DNA of 64,000 nt. It comes from Robiginitomaculum sp. (GTDB lineage Bacteria; Pseudomonadota; Alphaproteobacteria; Caulobacterales; Maricaulaceae). The notes beneath the pieces were generated by a model. That model had not been told where the DNA came from. It did not search any database and worked only from the letters and a program-made list of their open reading frames with translations. The position numbers and the translations under genes are program-made. Position 1 is the stretch's first letter; every line of letters starts with the position of its first letter. This document shows positions 27,599 through 37,316 of the stretch, piece by piece. The stretch covers positions 1 through 64,000 of the forward strand of contig NVXK01000023.1 in assembly GCA_002733905.1 (NCBI GenBank), written 5' to 3'.

Positions 27599-28453
27599 AT
27601 GAGTACAGCCCCATTTATCGTAACAACGCAAGACCAGCTTCGGGCGCAAATCCAAGCATGGAAAATGCAAGGGGAGCGCATTGGTTTTGTACCGACTATG
27701 GGCGCACTGCACGCAGGGCATTTGTCGCTCATCCATCAAGCCAAGCAACATGCCGATAAAATCGTCGCCAGTATTTATATCAACCCGACCCAATTTTCCG
27801 AAGGCGAAGACCTTGGTACGTATCCACGTTCTGAAGAAAAAGACGCAAAAATGCTATGCGAAGCAGGGTGTGATCTTATCTATATTCCTACAGGTAGCCT
27901 GTACGGGGAACATCACGCGACGAGCCTGCATGTCGGCGGCGCGGCGCTTGGACTAGAGACAGATTACCGCCCACATTTCTTTGGTGGTGTCGCCCTGATC
28001 GTCACCAAGCTTCTCAACCGTGTACAACCCGATGTCGCTGTATTTGGTGAAAAAGATTACCAACAACTTTTGACCATTCGGCGTATTACTTCTGATTTGG
28101 ATATTCCTGTAGAAATTTTTGGTGCACCGATTGTGCGCGAAAATGACGGCCTTGCCATGTCATCTCGCAATCAATATTTTGATACAAAAGGGCGTGCAAT
28201 TGCGGGGCAACTTAACATCATCATGCGCTCATGCGCGCAAGAGATCTCAGAGACACGCAATATCAAGCACGCTACCGACACGGCCATAGATGCTCTTCTT
28301 GAAGCAGGGTTTACCAGTGTTGATTATGTCAGTGTTGCAGACGCGGTTAGCCTAGAGGTTTTGCCGCATAGCCTTGGCGACAATGAAGCGAGACTCCTCA
28401 TTGCCGCAACATGTAAAGGTGTGCGCCTTATTGATAATTGCGCGATTGACTAA
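27599..28453 (+). CDS. panC: Pantothenate synthetase
   Basis: PanC joins pantoate and beta-alanine using ATP, the last step of pantothenate synthesis. The 284 residues are normal for the family. The nucleotide site is visible as PTMGALHAGHLSLI (HxGH), with SIYINPTQF, the loop FGEKDYQQL and the KMSKS-like segment GLAMSSRNQYF. It follows the carboxypeptidase gene by 17 bases and may share its transcript. panB is not in the window. Confidence 0.96.
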   Translation: MSTAPFIVTTQDQLRAQIQAWKMQGERIGFVPTMGALHAGHLSLIHQAKQHADKIVASIYINPTQFSEGEDLGTYPRSEEKDAKMLCEAGCDLIYIPTGSLYGEHHATSLHVGGAALGLETDYRPHFFGGVALIVTKLLNRVQPDVAVFGEKDYQQLLTIRRITSDLDIPVEIFGAPIVRENDGLAMSSRNQYFDTKGRAIAGQLNIIMRSCAQEISETRNIKHATDTAIDALLEAGFTSVDYVSVADAVSLEVLPHSLGDNEARLLIAATCKGVRLIDNCAID

Positions 28454-28458
28454 ACCTA

Positions 28459-29799
28459 TTATTTTTTTGCTAAAAGCGTCAAAGCCCCAACCACCATTGC
28501 TTCGGTCCCGAGTTTAATAGAGGGTTCTGGATCGATTTTGAAAAACGGGGAATGATGAGACGGGGCTTTTTTCATGTCTTTCTTTGGTGTGCCACCGACT
28601 GAAAAATAAACACCTTTTACGCCTGTCTCTGGCGCCACGAAATACGCAAAATCTTCTGCCCCCATGTCACTACGCGGTACAGTATAGAATATGTCATCAC
28701 CAAAGTTCTGTGCGAATGCAGTGTGGATCGTTTGTGCGGTTTCTCCGTCATTGGCCAATGACGGGGTTGTTTCCGTTTTAGAACGGATAACCTCTGGTAA
28801 TTTATCGTTAGGAACACCCATAGATATCGCGACACCTTTGGCGACACGGTCAATACCGTCCAATAGTTTTTCGCGAACTTCGGGGTTATCAGAACGCACC
28901 GTCAATTGCATTTCGACTTTGTCGCTGATGATATTGTGTTTAAACCCACCATGAAATGCGCCAACCGTAATGACACCTGGTTTAAGAGGTGCGATTGTAC
29001 GCGAAACAATAGACTGTAGTGACACTACGATTTGTGACGCGACAAGAATAGGATCAACACCTTTGTGCGGCGAAGCACCGTGTGCACCGACCCCATGTAC
29101 AATAATATCAACACTGTCAGAACTAGACGACACGACGTCATGGGACAGTTGGATTTTCCCAGTTGGCACACTCGCGCTTATATGAAATGCGAGGGCATAA
29201 TCAGGCTTGGGGAATTTTTTGTACAGGCCGTCTTTAAGCATATCCCGTGCACCAGAAATCCGTTCTTCTGCGGGCTGCCCAATAAGGACAAGTGTGCCCG
29301 ACCACTGGTTTTTAAGCGCCGCCATTTGACGCCCCGTGCCGACAAGGGATGTAATGTGAACATCATGGCCACACGCATGCATGACAGGTTTTTCAATATC
29401 GTCGATATCAACTTGTTTCGCCGTAGAAGAATAGGCAAGACCAGTATCTTCTTTCACAGGAAGGCCGTCCATATCCGCACGCAACATAACCGTTGGGCCT
29501 GCACCATTTTTCATAACAGCAACAACACCCGTACCGCCAATACCTTCGCTAACATTGAAGCCGAGGGCTTTTAATTCTTTGGCAATACGTGCCGCCGTTT
29601 TAAATTCACGGTGAGAAAGTTCAGGGTTTGTATGGAAATGCGTAAAAAGATCTTTGAGGTTGGCGTCATAATCCCTTGCAATTGCGCCCCTGAGATCAGC
29701 TTGGCTACTTGCCTCTAAATCTGATGCATAACTTGATGGTGCACAAAGAATAGTCGCACCGAGCAAAGCGCTCATAAGTGCTTTAGATTGAAATTTCAT
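28459..29799 (-). CDS. Secreted M20-family amidohydrolase
   Basis: The product has a signal peptide (ALMSALLGATILCAPSSYA), placing it in the periplasm. The M20 catalytic domain follows: metal-binding HACGHDVHI, GQPAEERISGA with the catalytic Glu pair, and late PRSDMGAEDFAYF. The lid domain lies between. This arrangement belongs to the M20D amidohydrolases that cleave acyl or hippurate-like amides of amino acids. The start at 29799 has AGGGG upstream; the open frame to 29853 would place a hydrophilic extension before the signal. It ends five bases from convergent panC. The substrate is unknown. Confidence 0.9.
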   Translation of the reverse strand: MKFQSKALMSALLGATILCAPSSYASDLEASSQADLRGAIARDYDANLKDLFTHFHTNPELSHREFKTAARIAKELKALGFNVSEGIGGTGVVAVMKNGAGPTVMLRADMDGLPVKEDTGLAYSSTAKQVDIDDIEKPVMHACGHDVHITSLVGTGRQMAALKNQWSGTLVLIGQPAEERISGARDMLKDGLYKKFPKPDYALAFHISASVPTGKIQLSHDVVSSSSDSVDIIVHGVGAHGASPHKGVDPILVASQIVVSLQSIVSRTIAPLKPGVITVGAFHGGFKHNIISDKVEMQLTVRSDNPEVREKLLDGIDRVAKGVAISMGVPNDKLPEVIRSKTETTPSLANDGETAQTIHTAFAQNFGDDIFYTVPRSDMGAEDFAYFVAPETGVKGVYFSVGGTPKKDMKKAPSHHSPFFKIDPEPSIKLGTEAMVVGALTLLAKK

Positions 29800-29862
29800 G
29801 GTATTTCCCCTTTTGTTTTCACAATAGTAAATAAAAAAGAGGGTATCTGTCAAATGACAGAT

Positions 29863-30309
29863 TTACCACGCACCGATATCAACGAGTTTCGTCCGAAGAT
29901 GCGCGGGTAAATCCGCGGCGCCCTCCAGACTTGAAATATCTTTGGGCGCATCACCATATTTTAAATATCGCCAGCCTTGAAAGGCGCGTTTAGGTGTCGG
30001 TACGACTGCGACCAGTTCGGGGGCAAGTACGATACGGCACGCTTTGCGGCCATCAGATGTAAAAGTTTCTTGTAAATCAATTATGCGGTTACGACACTGA
30101 AGTACCCCTTTAATCACCCAAAAAATTGAACCGCCTGCAAGTATTTCCTCTTTACGCTTTGGGGACATGCGGGTGATGTGATCGGCAAAGGCTGGCAGGC
30201 CTTCTTGCGCGCGCACAATAGCCACATGTTTTTGCCACTCGGCGAGGCTCTCAATCGAGACTGAACCAACAGAAAGTTTTTGCATGTGGATAATCGGCGT
30301 TTCGGGCAT
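29863..30309 (-). CDS. DUF1489 family protein
   Basis: The 148-residue sequence fits DUF1489, a family I know mainly from alphaproteobacteria: HITRMSPKRKEEILAGGSI, then FWVIKGVLQCRNRIIDL and the late FQGWRYLKYGDAPKDI. The product is soluble, basic and has no signal peptide. No function has been established that I can name. It is followed 64 bases later by the amidohydrolase on the same strand. Confidence 0.85.
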   Translation of the reverse strand: MPETPIIHMQKLSVGSVSIESLAEWQKHVAIVRAQEGLPAFADHITRMSPKRKEEILAGGSIFWVIKGVLQCRNRIIDLQETFTSDGRKACRIVLAPELVAVVPTPKRAFQGWRYLKYGDAPKDISSLEGAADLPAHLRTKLVDIGAW

Positions 30310-30361
30310 GGCTCATCATACCCCTACGCCTACAAAACACTATTGTTTTTTATATGAAGTT

Positions 30362-31291
30362 TTAAAAGTCGCGAGCAACAGGTTCAATGTCCGCAATATA
30401 GCCTGGAACATTTTTGTCGACTTTAAATGTTACATAATCAACATTCGTAGTAGGCGTATATAGGCCCGCCTTTTTGATAGCTTTACCAAAAATAGATTTG
30501 ATAACTTTTGAAGGCATGGCTGTCGTGTCCCATGTCGGGTTGCCACCAAATTTTTGACGTTGCAATGATTGCGCGAACATAGCCGCATTTTTGAAGCCGC
30601 TCTTGCGCGTTGAATATTCAGTAGTCACAGAAACACAAAAGGTTTCATTGATCACTTTATGTGGCTGGTTCAATTGCCACGCCGCCATTTCCCCACCCGT
30701 AAGGGTTAAGACTGTCGCGCTCGCATCAAACTCGTTTTTGTACGGCAAATCATCAATGAGTGTGTTCGTCAAAATACGTTCGTAAGATTCGTCTGACATA
30801 AATTCTTGTGTTGTTGGGTACACATAAATCTTTTTCGTACCGCGAATATGCCACAAAAGAACATGGGTTTTGTCCGCATGATATGGTACTTTTGCGACTG
30901 GAGACGAAATCAGAATGCCGCCATTTGCGTTAAATTCTGTCTGCCCTGTTTTTTCGGCCAATGCACCATACATTTCCTTGAGCAGTGCATTATATTCTGG
31001 GTGCAAATTCATCGCGCGGCGTACATTCAACCATAAACGACCATCTTTCACAGCTTGAAGCAGAGTTGCGCTATCGCAATCCCTGAAATCGCCTGTGCGG
31101 AATTGGTTTTGATAAATTTCATGCTCGCCCATTGTACATACATCAAGCATGTTATGTGGATGTTTATCGAGAAGTTCAATCAAAGCTTCGTCTGTAAACA
31201 GGCCCGAACTTTCGATTGTATGATCTACCGTAAAAATACCTTTATCAAACTTTTGTGTATGTTCATCTGTCCAATTTTTAAAGATACTCAT
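30362..31291 (-). CDS. Cupin/JmjC-like protein with HxD...H metal triad
   Basis: The soluble 309-residue product has the layout of a cupin-type Fe(II) oxygenase: His138 and Asp140 in PYHADKTH and a distal His211 in NQPHKV. The strand IRGTKKIYVYP after the first motif is typical of JmjC-like cupins. The start at 31291 follows GGAGAG; the upstream GTG at 31303 is less likely. I do not recognise a named subfamily and cannot tell whether it hydroxylates a protein, a small molecule or nothing. It stands between DUF1489 and spmX on the same strand but with its own 116-base upstream spacer. Confidence 0.65.
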   Translation of the reverse strand: MSIFKNWTDEHTQKFDKGIFTVDHTIESSGLFTDEALIELLDKHPHNMLDVCTMGEHEIYQNQFRTGDFRDCDSATLLQAVKDGRLWLNVRRAMNLHPEYNALLKEMYGALAEKTGQTEFNANGGILISSPVAKVPYHADKTHVLLWHIRGTKKIYVYPTTQEFMSDESYERILTNTLIDDLPYKNEFDASATVLTLTGGEMAAWQLNQPHKVINETFCVSVTTEYSTRKSGFKNAAMFAQSLQRQKFGGNPTWDTTAMPSKVIKSIFGKAIKKAGLYTPTTNVDYVTFKVDKNVPGYIADIEPVARDF

Positions 31292-31407
31292 GTCACTCTC
31301 CACTTAGGCATTCCCAATCAAGTTTTATCATAAAAGAAAATCGTATGAAAACTGGCAAAATTCATAGTAAATATCGCCTTAATTTACATATTCATTTACA
31401 CATTCAC

Positions 31408-32667
31408 TTATGGGCGTTTTGAAAGGTTTTTATATAAATAATAAAGAGAACCCACCATAAGCAAGACGCCAATAATTGTTGCAACGGGTATCATAAAGGC
31501 GCCCATCTGCGTTAATTCTACTTTGGGGGTTAATAATAGTTTCGCAGCACCGCTCGCACACAAGAGTGTACCAAGACACAATACGAACCAATACACGCCA
31601 AAACCTCTTGGTTGTTTCATTGATATTGATTGTTTTTCAGGTTTTTGAATAAAACGATCTGGTGAACGTGAATGCGCCGTATTTTGATTGGCTGGGCGTT
31701 TATAGTCCTCTCGCGTACCTTCGTTCGCCGCCTTAATATCGGCAATGACCTCTGCGATTGTTTTTTCTGATTTCGGGAAATCATCGGCCCTATCAACTTT
31801 TACTTTATCCATTAGGTCAGAAGGTTTTTGAGTGCCTGTTGTTAAATCTGCCGTTAAACCTATTGTATTCGGGTTGTCCGCAATCAAACGATCAAGGCGT
31901 TCGCTCACCTCTTCGGCGGCCAATGCGATTGGTGACAGTTTTTGTTTCGACTGTTGCGGTTCAGCACTCGCATTTTTCAAGGTCATGTTCTCTTGAACGT
32001 TGGATGGTTCAAGGCGCTCATTCGTAACATTTTGCGGGGCACTTTCAACCTCTACAACAGGTGCTGCATTAACAGAAAGTGCCTCATGGTCTTGGCTTGC
32101 AGTGTTCGGTATTTCCACATGCGGTTGGACATAAACTTCATTCTCAATAACACTTGCACTTGTGTCGCGTTTTGGTGGTAGCTCGTGGCGCGGCGCGCTC
32201 ACAAGTCCCTCTTCTTCTGTACGCAAAAATAAAGATTTTTCGGCTGTACGGCGGCGTACAAGTGCGTCGACAACATATGTTTTTCCGTCAATGTCACTCT
32301 TGACCCATTCATCAAATCCACTCGCAGCCGCTAATATTTGCCCCTTGTTGAGACAATGCAAAACGGTAGAAGACAAAAATGCCTTTGGTCCAATATTAAA
32401 ACTTAACGAAACGAGAGCATCAAACTGGCTTTGCACAAGAGGGGCAAAAATATTCTCATTGATCATATTTTCATAGGCTTCAAGGTCTGTGAGCAAGATC
32501 GTTTCTGCCTGTGCACTGGTGATGACAGGTTCATCATTTTCGTGGTATTTATGGCCATACCCAATGATACGCAGGCCCGTCGCCAAAGTCGTTTCAACAG
32601 GTTTAAAGCCTTCATATGCTTTGATCAGTTTAATGCCAAAGCTCGATATTTTAAATGCATGCGCCAT
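31408..32667 (-). CDS. spmX: SpmX-like polarity protein (degenerate lysozyme domain, two C-terminal membrane helices)
   Basis: SpmX localises to a cell pole and recruits the kinase DivJ in Caulobacter. The 419 residues match its architecture: a phage-lysozyme (GH24) domain to about 150, a long acidic/proline-containing middle region, and two membrane helices at the end (VYWFVLCLGTLLCASGAAKL; FMIPVATIIGVLLMVGSLYY). The segment QFDALVSLSFNIG and the later DALVRRRTAEKSLFL are SpmX-like. Glu19 of the lysozyme triad is kept, but the Asp position is Leu28 and the Thr position Ile34, so classic muramidase activity is unlikely. The start at 32667 has AGGA upstream. Confidence 0.85.
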   Translation of the reverse strand: MAHAFKISSFGIKLIKAYEGFKPVETTLATGLRIIGYGHKYHENDEPVITSAQAETILLTDLEAYENMINENIFAPLVQSQFDALVSLSFNIGPKAFLSSTVLHCLNKGQILAAASGFDEWVKSDIDGKTYVVDALVRRRTAEKSLFLRTEEEGLVSAPRHELPPKRDTSASVIENEVYVQPHVEIPNTASQDHEALSVNAAPVVEVESAPQNVTNERLEPSNVQENMTLKNASAEPQQSKQKLSPIALAAEEVSERLDRLIADNPNTIGLTADLTTGTQKPSDLMDKVKVDRADDFPKSEKTIAEVIADIKAANEGTREDYKRPANQNTAHSRSPDRFIQKPEKQSISMKQPRGFGVYWFVLCLGTLLCASGAAKLLLTPKVELTQMGAFMIPVATIIGVLLMVGSLYYLYKNLSKRP

Positions 32668-32746
32668 AAATGTCCTAAAACAATACACAAATTCAGTTAG
32701 AAAGTAGAGTTGCAAAACCAATGCCGTTTTTCACCCTATAGGCGAG

Positions 32747-32773
32747 ATTTACGCGAAATTTACGCGAAATTTT
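32747..32773. repeat. Short direct repeat upstream of spmX
   Basis: ATTTACGCGAA occurs twice in tandem with a 12-base period, about 80 to 105 bases upstream of the spmX start. It could be a regulator site or a slippage product. Confidence 0.5.
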
Positions 32774-32810
32774 ACAAAAAACGTGAATGTAGGCGTTAAA
32801 AGATATGGGT

Positions 32811-34202
32811 TTATAATAGAAAATATGAGGCCAAGCCCAAAAAGGCAAAGAAACCAATCACATCTGTAACCGTCGTCACAAATACCGAAGACGCCACCGC
32901 AGGGTCAGCTCCTACCTTTTTCAAACCCAGAGGGACTAAGATACCTGCAAGGCCTGCACAGAAAAAATTGAAAACGAGCGCAACTGCGATCACCATGGCT
33001 AGTTTCACATCACGGAACCAAAGATAGGTGATTCCTGCCAAAAGTACCGCAAATATAAGGCCGTTTAAAAGAGCTGCCAGTGCTTCGCGCCTCACCACGC
33101 GCCACATATTTGCCGAAGTCAAATCTCTCGTTACAAGCGCACGAATGGCCACAGCCAAAGCTTGGATACCTGTATTGCCGCCAAGAGACGCCACGATTGG
33201 CATGAGGATGGCGAGAGCTACTAATTCGGTAATTTCGTCTTTGAATAATGAGATCACAAAAGAAGCGCAAACCGCTGTGCCCAAATTCACCAACAGCCAA
33301 GGTGCGCGTGCGCGTACAGTTGTAAAGGCTGTATCCGTCAACCCTGCGTCCGATACCCCCGCCATTGCGAGCATGTCTTCTTTATTTTCTTCTTGGATCA
33401 CTTCGACCATGTCATCGACCGTGATCATGCCTGTTAAACGGCCACTTTCATCAATGACAGGCGCGGAAATCAAATCGTATTTTTCAAACAAATAGGCTAC
33501 ATCTTCTTGATCCATACTGGGGTCAATCAATGCAGGTAATGTGTGCATGGCGTCTCTCAGCAAGACATCTCGCCCTGACCGAATAAGCGTCGAGAGCGGT
33601 ACAGAGCCAAGAGGGCGAAAATTTGCATCAATAATATAGAGATCAAAGAATAAATCAGGCAAGGCGTCTCCACCTTTTTCGCCTTGGGTACGCATATGGT
33701 CGATGGCTTGCCCTACGCCCCAAAACTCTGGCGCGGCGACAAATTCGTGTTGCATGAGGCGACCAGCAGTTTCCTCATTAAATGCAAAGCTTGCCTCAAC
33801 CTCTTCACGGTCACGGTCGGGAAGCTTGGCCATAACTTCCGCGCGGCGTTTGTGATCAAGTTCCTCAATAATTTGAATGGCGTCATCACTATTAAGTTCA
33901 GCCACGGCCTCACTAATTTGAGCGGACTCCAATAAGGGTAAAACATTCTCAAGGACTTCGTCTTCCAACTCGGCCAAAACGGAAGGGCTTAACACATCTG
34001 CGGCCAACCCGACCAAAGCTTCACGGTGATCATTTGCCAATTGCTCAAACATATCTGCAATATCCGCAGGATGCTCGCCGTCAGTAAGACCTCGAATCCC
34101 TTTATGGTCTTCAGCCGCAATCGCGTCACGTAGAGCGCCGACATTCCCCATATCCAGATCAACCGCACCAGAAACAGTATCTAATTTTTCATTGTCACTC
34201 AT
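32811..34202 (-). CDS. mgtE: Magnesium transporter MgtE
   Basis: The 463-residue inner-membrane Mg2+ channel has the N-terminal acidic superhelical domain, two CBS domains (LPALIDPSMDQEDVAYLFEK and SAPVIDESGRLTGMITVDD) and five membrane helices at the C-terminus. The pore region is recognisable by VASLGGNTGIQALAV and later VASSVFVTTVTDVIGF, where the conserved Asp lines the ion path. The gene is on the same strand as spmX and upstream of it, with about 140 bases between. Confidence 0.95.
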   Translation of the reverse strand: MSDNEKLDTVSGAVDLDMGNVGALRDAIAAEDHKGIRGLTDGEHPADIADMFEQLANDHREALVGLAADVLSPSVLAELEDEVLENVLPLLESAQISEAVAELNSDDAIQIIEELDHKRRAEVMAKLPDRDREEVEASFAFNEETAGRLMQHEFVAAPEFWGVGQAIDHMRTQGEKGGDALPDLFFDLYIIDANFRPLGSVPLSTLIRSGRDVLLRDAMHTLPALIDPSMDQEDVAYLFEKYDLISAPVIDESGRLTGMITVDDMVEVIQEENKEDMLAMAGVSDAGLTDTAFTTVRARAPWLLVNLGTAVCASFVISLFKDEITELVALAILMPIVASLGGNTGIQALAVAIRALVTRDLTSANMWRVVRREALAALLNGLIFAVLLAGITYLWFRDVKLAMVIAVALVFNFFCAGLAGILVPLGLKKVGADPAVASSVFVTTVTDVIGFFAFLGLASYFLL

Positions 34203-34375
34203 CTCTTAATACATTCCCTGTTGCGCTATGCGCTCCACGCGCCCTGAGCGAAGCGAGGAAGTACCCTTGGGGTGCCTCTTGTTTGAGTTATACTTACATT
34301 CTCTGTACAGACCAGAGCTTATCTTGTTAAATAAAATGGCTTTCTCAACAACATGAAACCCCTTAGCATATCTCT

Positions 34376-35578
34376 ATGGTGCTAAAAATAAAAAATAGAG
34401 ACGCACGGCGTATATGGTTAGACGCGCAAGGCCTGTCCAAGCCTCCGACGGGTGATCTCGACATTATGGGTATTATAAAATCCCTTGGTTTTGTGCAATT
34501 GGATACCATTCGTAACATTAGTCGCGCCCACCATCATATTCTCTGGAGCCGCAACCAGAATTACCGTGAGGACATGCTTAATCCACATCTCGCAAATCAT
34601 CGGACAGTTTTTGAACATTTCACCCATGACGCGTCTATCATTCCCATGGAATTTTATCCGATGTGGGCGCGACAATTTCAAAGGCTCGGAAAACGCACTG
34701 CTAATTACGCACGTTACAAAGCGGCCTTAAAAAATATCAGCCCTCACGACATCAAGGACCGCATTCGAGAAGAAGGCCCGCTGTCCACACATGATTTCAA
34801 AACGGAGCTGATAAAGAAAAAAGGCATGTGGAACCGCCCACCACACAAAATCATTCTTGATCAAATGTGGTATGCAGGTGAGCTTGCCACCTCTCACCGT
34901 GATAAATTTATTAAATACTATGATTTACCTAAACATGTCATTCCCCAACACATCATGAATAAAACCCTATCAGATGTTCAGCAAATAGATTGGCTTTGTA
35001 CCCAAGCCCTCTCACGATTGGCATTTGGTACACTCGGAGAAATACAAAGGTTTTGGGGCGCGATAACCGCCGTCGAAGTACGGGCGTGGGCCAATAAAAA
35101 CCCTGCTAAATTTCACGCTGTCGAGGTCGAGCGTGCCAATGGTGATTGGGGCAAAGCGATGGCCTGCCCAAACATTGTAGAGCGCTTGCATACCTGTCCC
35201 GCGCCAACCAAACGTTTGCGTATTCTCAACCCATTTGACCCCGCCATGCGTGACCGCAAGCGTTTATCCGAACTGTTCGGATTTGAATACCGCATTGAAA
35301 TTTTTGTACCCGCCGCCCAACGCCAATATGGCTATTATGTCTACCCTGTGCTTGAAGGTGATAAAATCATCGCGCGTATAGACGCCAAAGCCGACAGAGC
35401 CTCTGGCCAAATTATTGCCAGAGCATTTTGGTCAGAAAATGGAATGAAGTGGACCAATGCCCGACAGAACAAATTAGACGCCGAACTCAGCCGCATGGCT
35501 AGTTTTATCGGTATGGAAACGGTGGTATGGCAAAGCAATGACCCTATAAATAGCCGCCCCACACGCATCCTTAAATAA
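34376..35578 (+). CDS. YcaQ/AlkX-type winged-helix DNA glycosylase
   Basis: The 400-residue protein belongs to the HTH_42 (AlkZ/YcaQ) family of glycosylases that remove bulky or crosslinked bases. The catalytic motif GFVQLDTIRN gives Gln41-Leu-Asp43, the QxD form of the YcaQ/AlkX branch; AlkZ has QxQ. Other family landmarks are AHHHILWSRN, the tandem winged-helix region and the closing Tyr-rich segment RQYGYYVYPV. It stands alone on the plus strand between minus-strand operons. Repair of interstrand crosslinks is the family expectation, not shown here. Confidence 0.85.
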   Translation: MVLKIKNRDARRIWLDAQGLSKPPTGDLDIMGIIKSLGFVQLDTIRNISRAHHHILWSRNQNYREDMLNPHLANHRTVFEHFTHDASIIPMEFYPMWARQFQRLGKRTANYARYKAALKNISPHDIKDRIREEGPLSTHDFKTELIKKKGMWNRPPHKIILDQMWYAGELATSHRDKFIKYYDLPKHVIPQHIMNKTLSDVQQIDWLCTQALSRLAFGTLGEIQRFWGAITAVEVRAWANKNPAKFHAVEVERANGDWGKAMACPNIVERLHTCPAPTKRLRILNPFDPAMRDRKRLSELFGFEYRIEIFVPAAQRQYGYYVYPVLEGDKIIARIDAKADRASGQIIARAFWSENGMKWTNARQNKLDAELSRMASFIGMETVVWQSNDPINSRPTRILK

Positions 35579-35645
35579 TTCAAAACAGTATTTGTTCAAA
35601 CATCACCCGCCGTGTGCATTATATGTGGTCTCGAAGGGGAAATTA

Positions 35646-36629
35646 TTAGGAAATGAGTTTATTTTCCAAACTTCCTATGCCCTCGATTTCGAGTTTGATC
35701 ACGTCATCAGGCTTGAGGAATGTCCATTGTTCAATCCCGGCCCCATTACTGGCCGCACCCGTACCTATCACTTCGCCTGGAATAATATATTCGCCTTCTG
35801 AGGCCGCACTTATCAGCTCGGACAGAGAATAATACATTTGCGCCGTGTTTGAGCGCCCACGTAATTCATCATTGACGTAAACCTTCATCTCCAAGTTTTG
35901 AGGGTTTCCTATCTCGTCCGCAGTAACAATCCACGGCCCTAAAACATTCCCAGTATGAAAGTCTTTGCTCTTAAGAGGCCCGACTTTCCCCTTAAAGAGC
36001 TCCTGAATTAATCGTCCGCGCGCGGACACGTCGTTATAGATGGTATATCCCCATATATAATCATTTGCCTTTTCTACAGGCACATCAATCCCTTTTTTGC
36101 CGATAATAATACCAAGTTCGAGTTCATAGTCCATTTTATCTTCGGCAAAACTTGGCCACTGCACCGCCTGTCCATGCCCAATAAATGAGGTCGTATTGCC
36201 CTTATAATATACGGGGTTTATATAAAATGAGGGTGGGACTTTCATGAATTTTATAATTTTATTCAGCAATAGGCCGAACCGTCCAAGCTTTGCCTTGATC
36301 ATCGCGTCAATAGACTGACGGATATGTTGTTCATAGACACTAAAACAAATCAGTTTTACGGGCTGTGGCAAAGGGGAGAGGAAAGACAGTCCGTCAAGTT
36401 TCAAACGATCAATTTTAGATGTATTGTTTGTCGCAAACTGCACATGGCCCTGAACCCTCTCCAAAGCTTCGTCCCCACCGTCAATAATAGCCTGCATTGA
36501 AGATAAAGTTTCGCTTGCCCGTCCTGTATGTAAATTTTCAACATCGGCAAGGTCAGCGCCGTAAACGAGGTCGTCAAAAACGAAACCAACGCGCGCACCG
36601 CGCTCAGTTTCATATGTAAACAATTTCAT
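35646..36629 (-). CDS. Fumarylacetoacetate hydrolase family protein
   Basis: The 327-residue product has the FAH C-terminal fold with its metal ligands in DYELELGIIIG (Glu-x-Glu) and IYNDVSARGR (Asp), and the substrate loop around KSKDFHTGNVLGPW. Members hydrolyse or decarboxylate acylpyruvate-type ring-cleavage products. It is the third gene of a compact minus-strand cassette after a flavin hydroxylase and an extradiol-type dioxygenase, nine bases after the latter. It therefore most likely opens the C-C bond of the ring-fission product. The N-terminal domain is of the longer FAH type. Confidence 0.88.
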   Translation of the reverse strand: MKLFTYETERGARVGFVFDDLVYGADLADVENLHTGRASETLSSMQAIIDGGDEALERVQGHVQFATNNTSKIDRLKLDGLSFLSPLPQPVKLICFSVYEQHIRQSIDAMIKAKLGRFGLLLNKIIKFMKVPPSFYINPVYYKGNTTSFIGHGQAVQWPSFAEDKMDYELELGIIIGKKGIDVPVEKANDYIWGYTIYNDVSARGRLIQELFKGKVGPLKSKDFHTGNVLGPWIVTADEIGNPQNLEMKVYVNDELRGRSNTAQMYYSLSELISAASEGEYIIPGEVIGTGAASNGAGIEQWTFLKPDDVIKLEIEGIGSLENKLIS

Positions 36630-36638
36630 ATTTTAATC

Positions 36639-37298
36639 CTATTTTTGTTTTGGACCAAACCAGTAATGGAGCTTAAGCAAGCATTTGTGGACAATGCCCA
36701 AATATGCAGTCGGCATTGAACTTGGATGACGTGTTGTTCCTTGTTCTCGCTCCATGAGTTCTTTTACTGGTGTCCCGCTCTTAAATTTCGCCAACATGTC
36801 GTCAGGGTCAAAATCAACACCAATCGGATTCATTTGGAAATCAGGCGTTTCCGCCCATGCCAGCAGCTTGTCGGGACTATCAAATACATCGACTTGTAAC
36901 TCGAACCAGTTCTTGTCCGGATCGACATAATACATGGAAACCGTAGCGCCATGATGGATGCACCATCCGGGCAATATTCCACACCCTTTTAAGCGTTCAT
37001 AATTTAGAAGCAGTTTTTCCAACGATCCATAGGTAAAGGCAATATGATCAACACCTGCACTCAATTTCCAACGCGGAAAAAGAAGGGGGATATTTGCAAT
37101 GGCAATACGGTGATGCTCATTATCAAATGTTAAAAACGCCGCTGTTTCAAATTCATAAGAGACTTGAGCCTCGAAGACTGTCTTATGCCACACCAACATT
37201 TTTTTAAATCTGGAGGTTTTTAAAACCACATGTGCAAAATAGTCGGGGGCAATTTTACCCCGTTGTTTTGCAGGTATTGGCATTATAAGTTTGTCCAT
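36639..37298 (-). CDS. VOC-family extradiol-type dioxygenase
   Basis: The sequence has a vicinal-oxygen-chelate fold with a full Fe(II) triad: His23 in FAHVVLKTS, His85 in VDHIAF and Glu133 in WFELQVD. The spacing and the segment VSMYYVDPDKNWFE are those of one-domain type I extradiol dioxygenases. The product of 219 residues has a C-terminal extension rich in charged residues. It lies 18 bases after the flavin monooxygenase. With that enzyme and the FAH hydrolase it forms a plausible hydroxylation, meta-cleavage and hydrolysis route for an aromatic acid. The true substrate is unknown. Confidence 0.8.
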   Translation of the reverse strand: MDKLIMPIPAKQRGKIAPDYFAHVVLKTSRFKKMLVWHKTVFEAQVSYEFETAAFLTFDNEHHRIAIANIPLLFPRWKLSAGVDHIAFTYGSLEKLLLNYERLKGCGILPGWCIHHGATVSMYYVDPDKNWFELQVDVFDSPDKLLAWAETPDFQMNPIGVDFDPDDMLAKFKSGTPVKELMEREQGTTRHPSSMPTAYLGIVHKCLLKLHYWFGPKQK

Positions 37299-37316
37299 TT
37301 TGAGCTCCTTTTCCCT

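Noticed and set aside
31408-32667. Prophage endolysin
   Set aside because: Despite the lysozyme fold, the two C-terminal membrane helices, long middle region and altered catalytic site are those of SpmX, and no phage genes are nearby.
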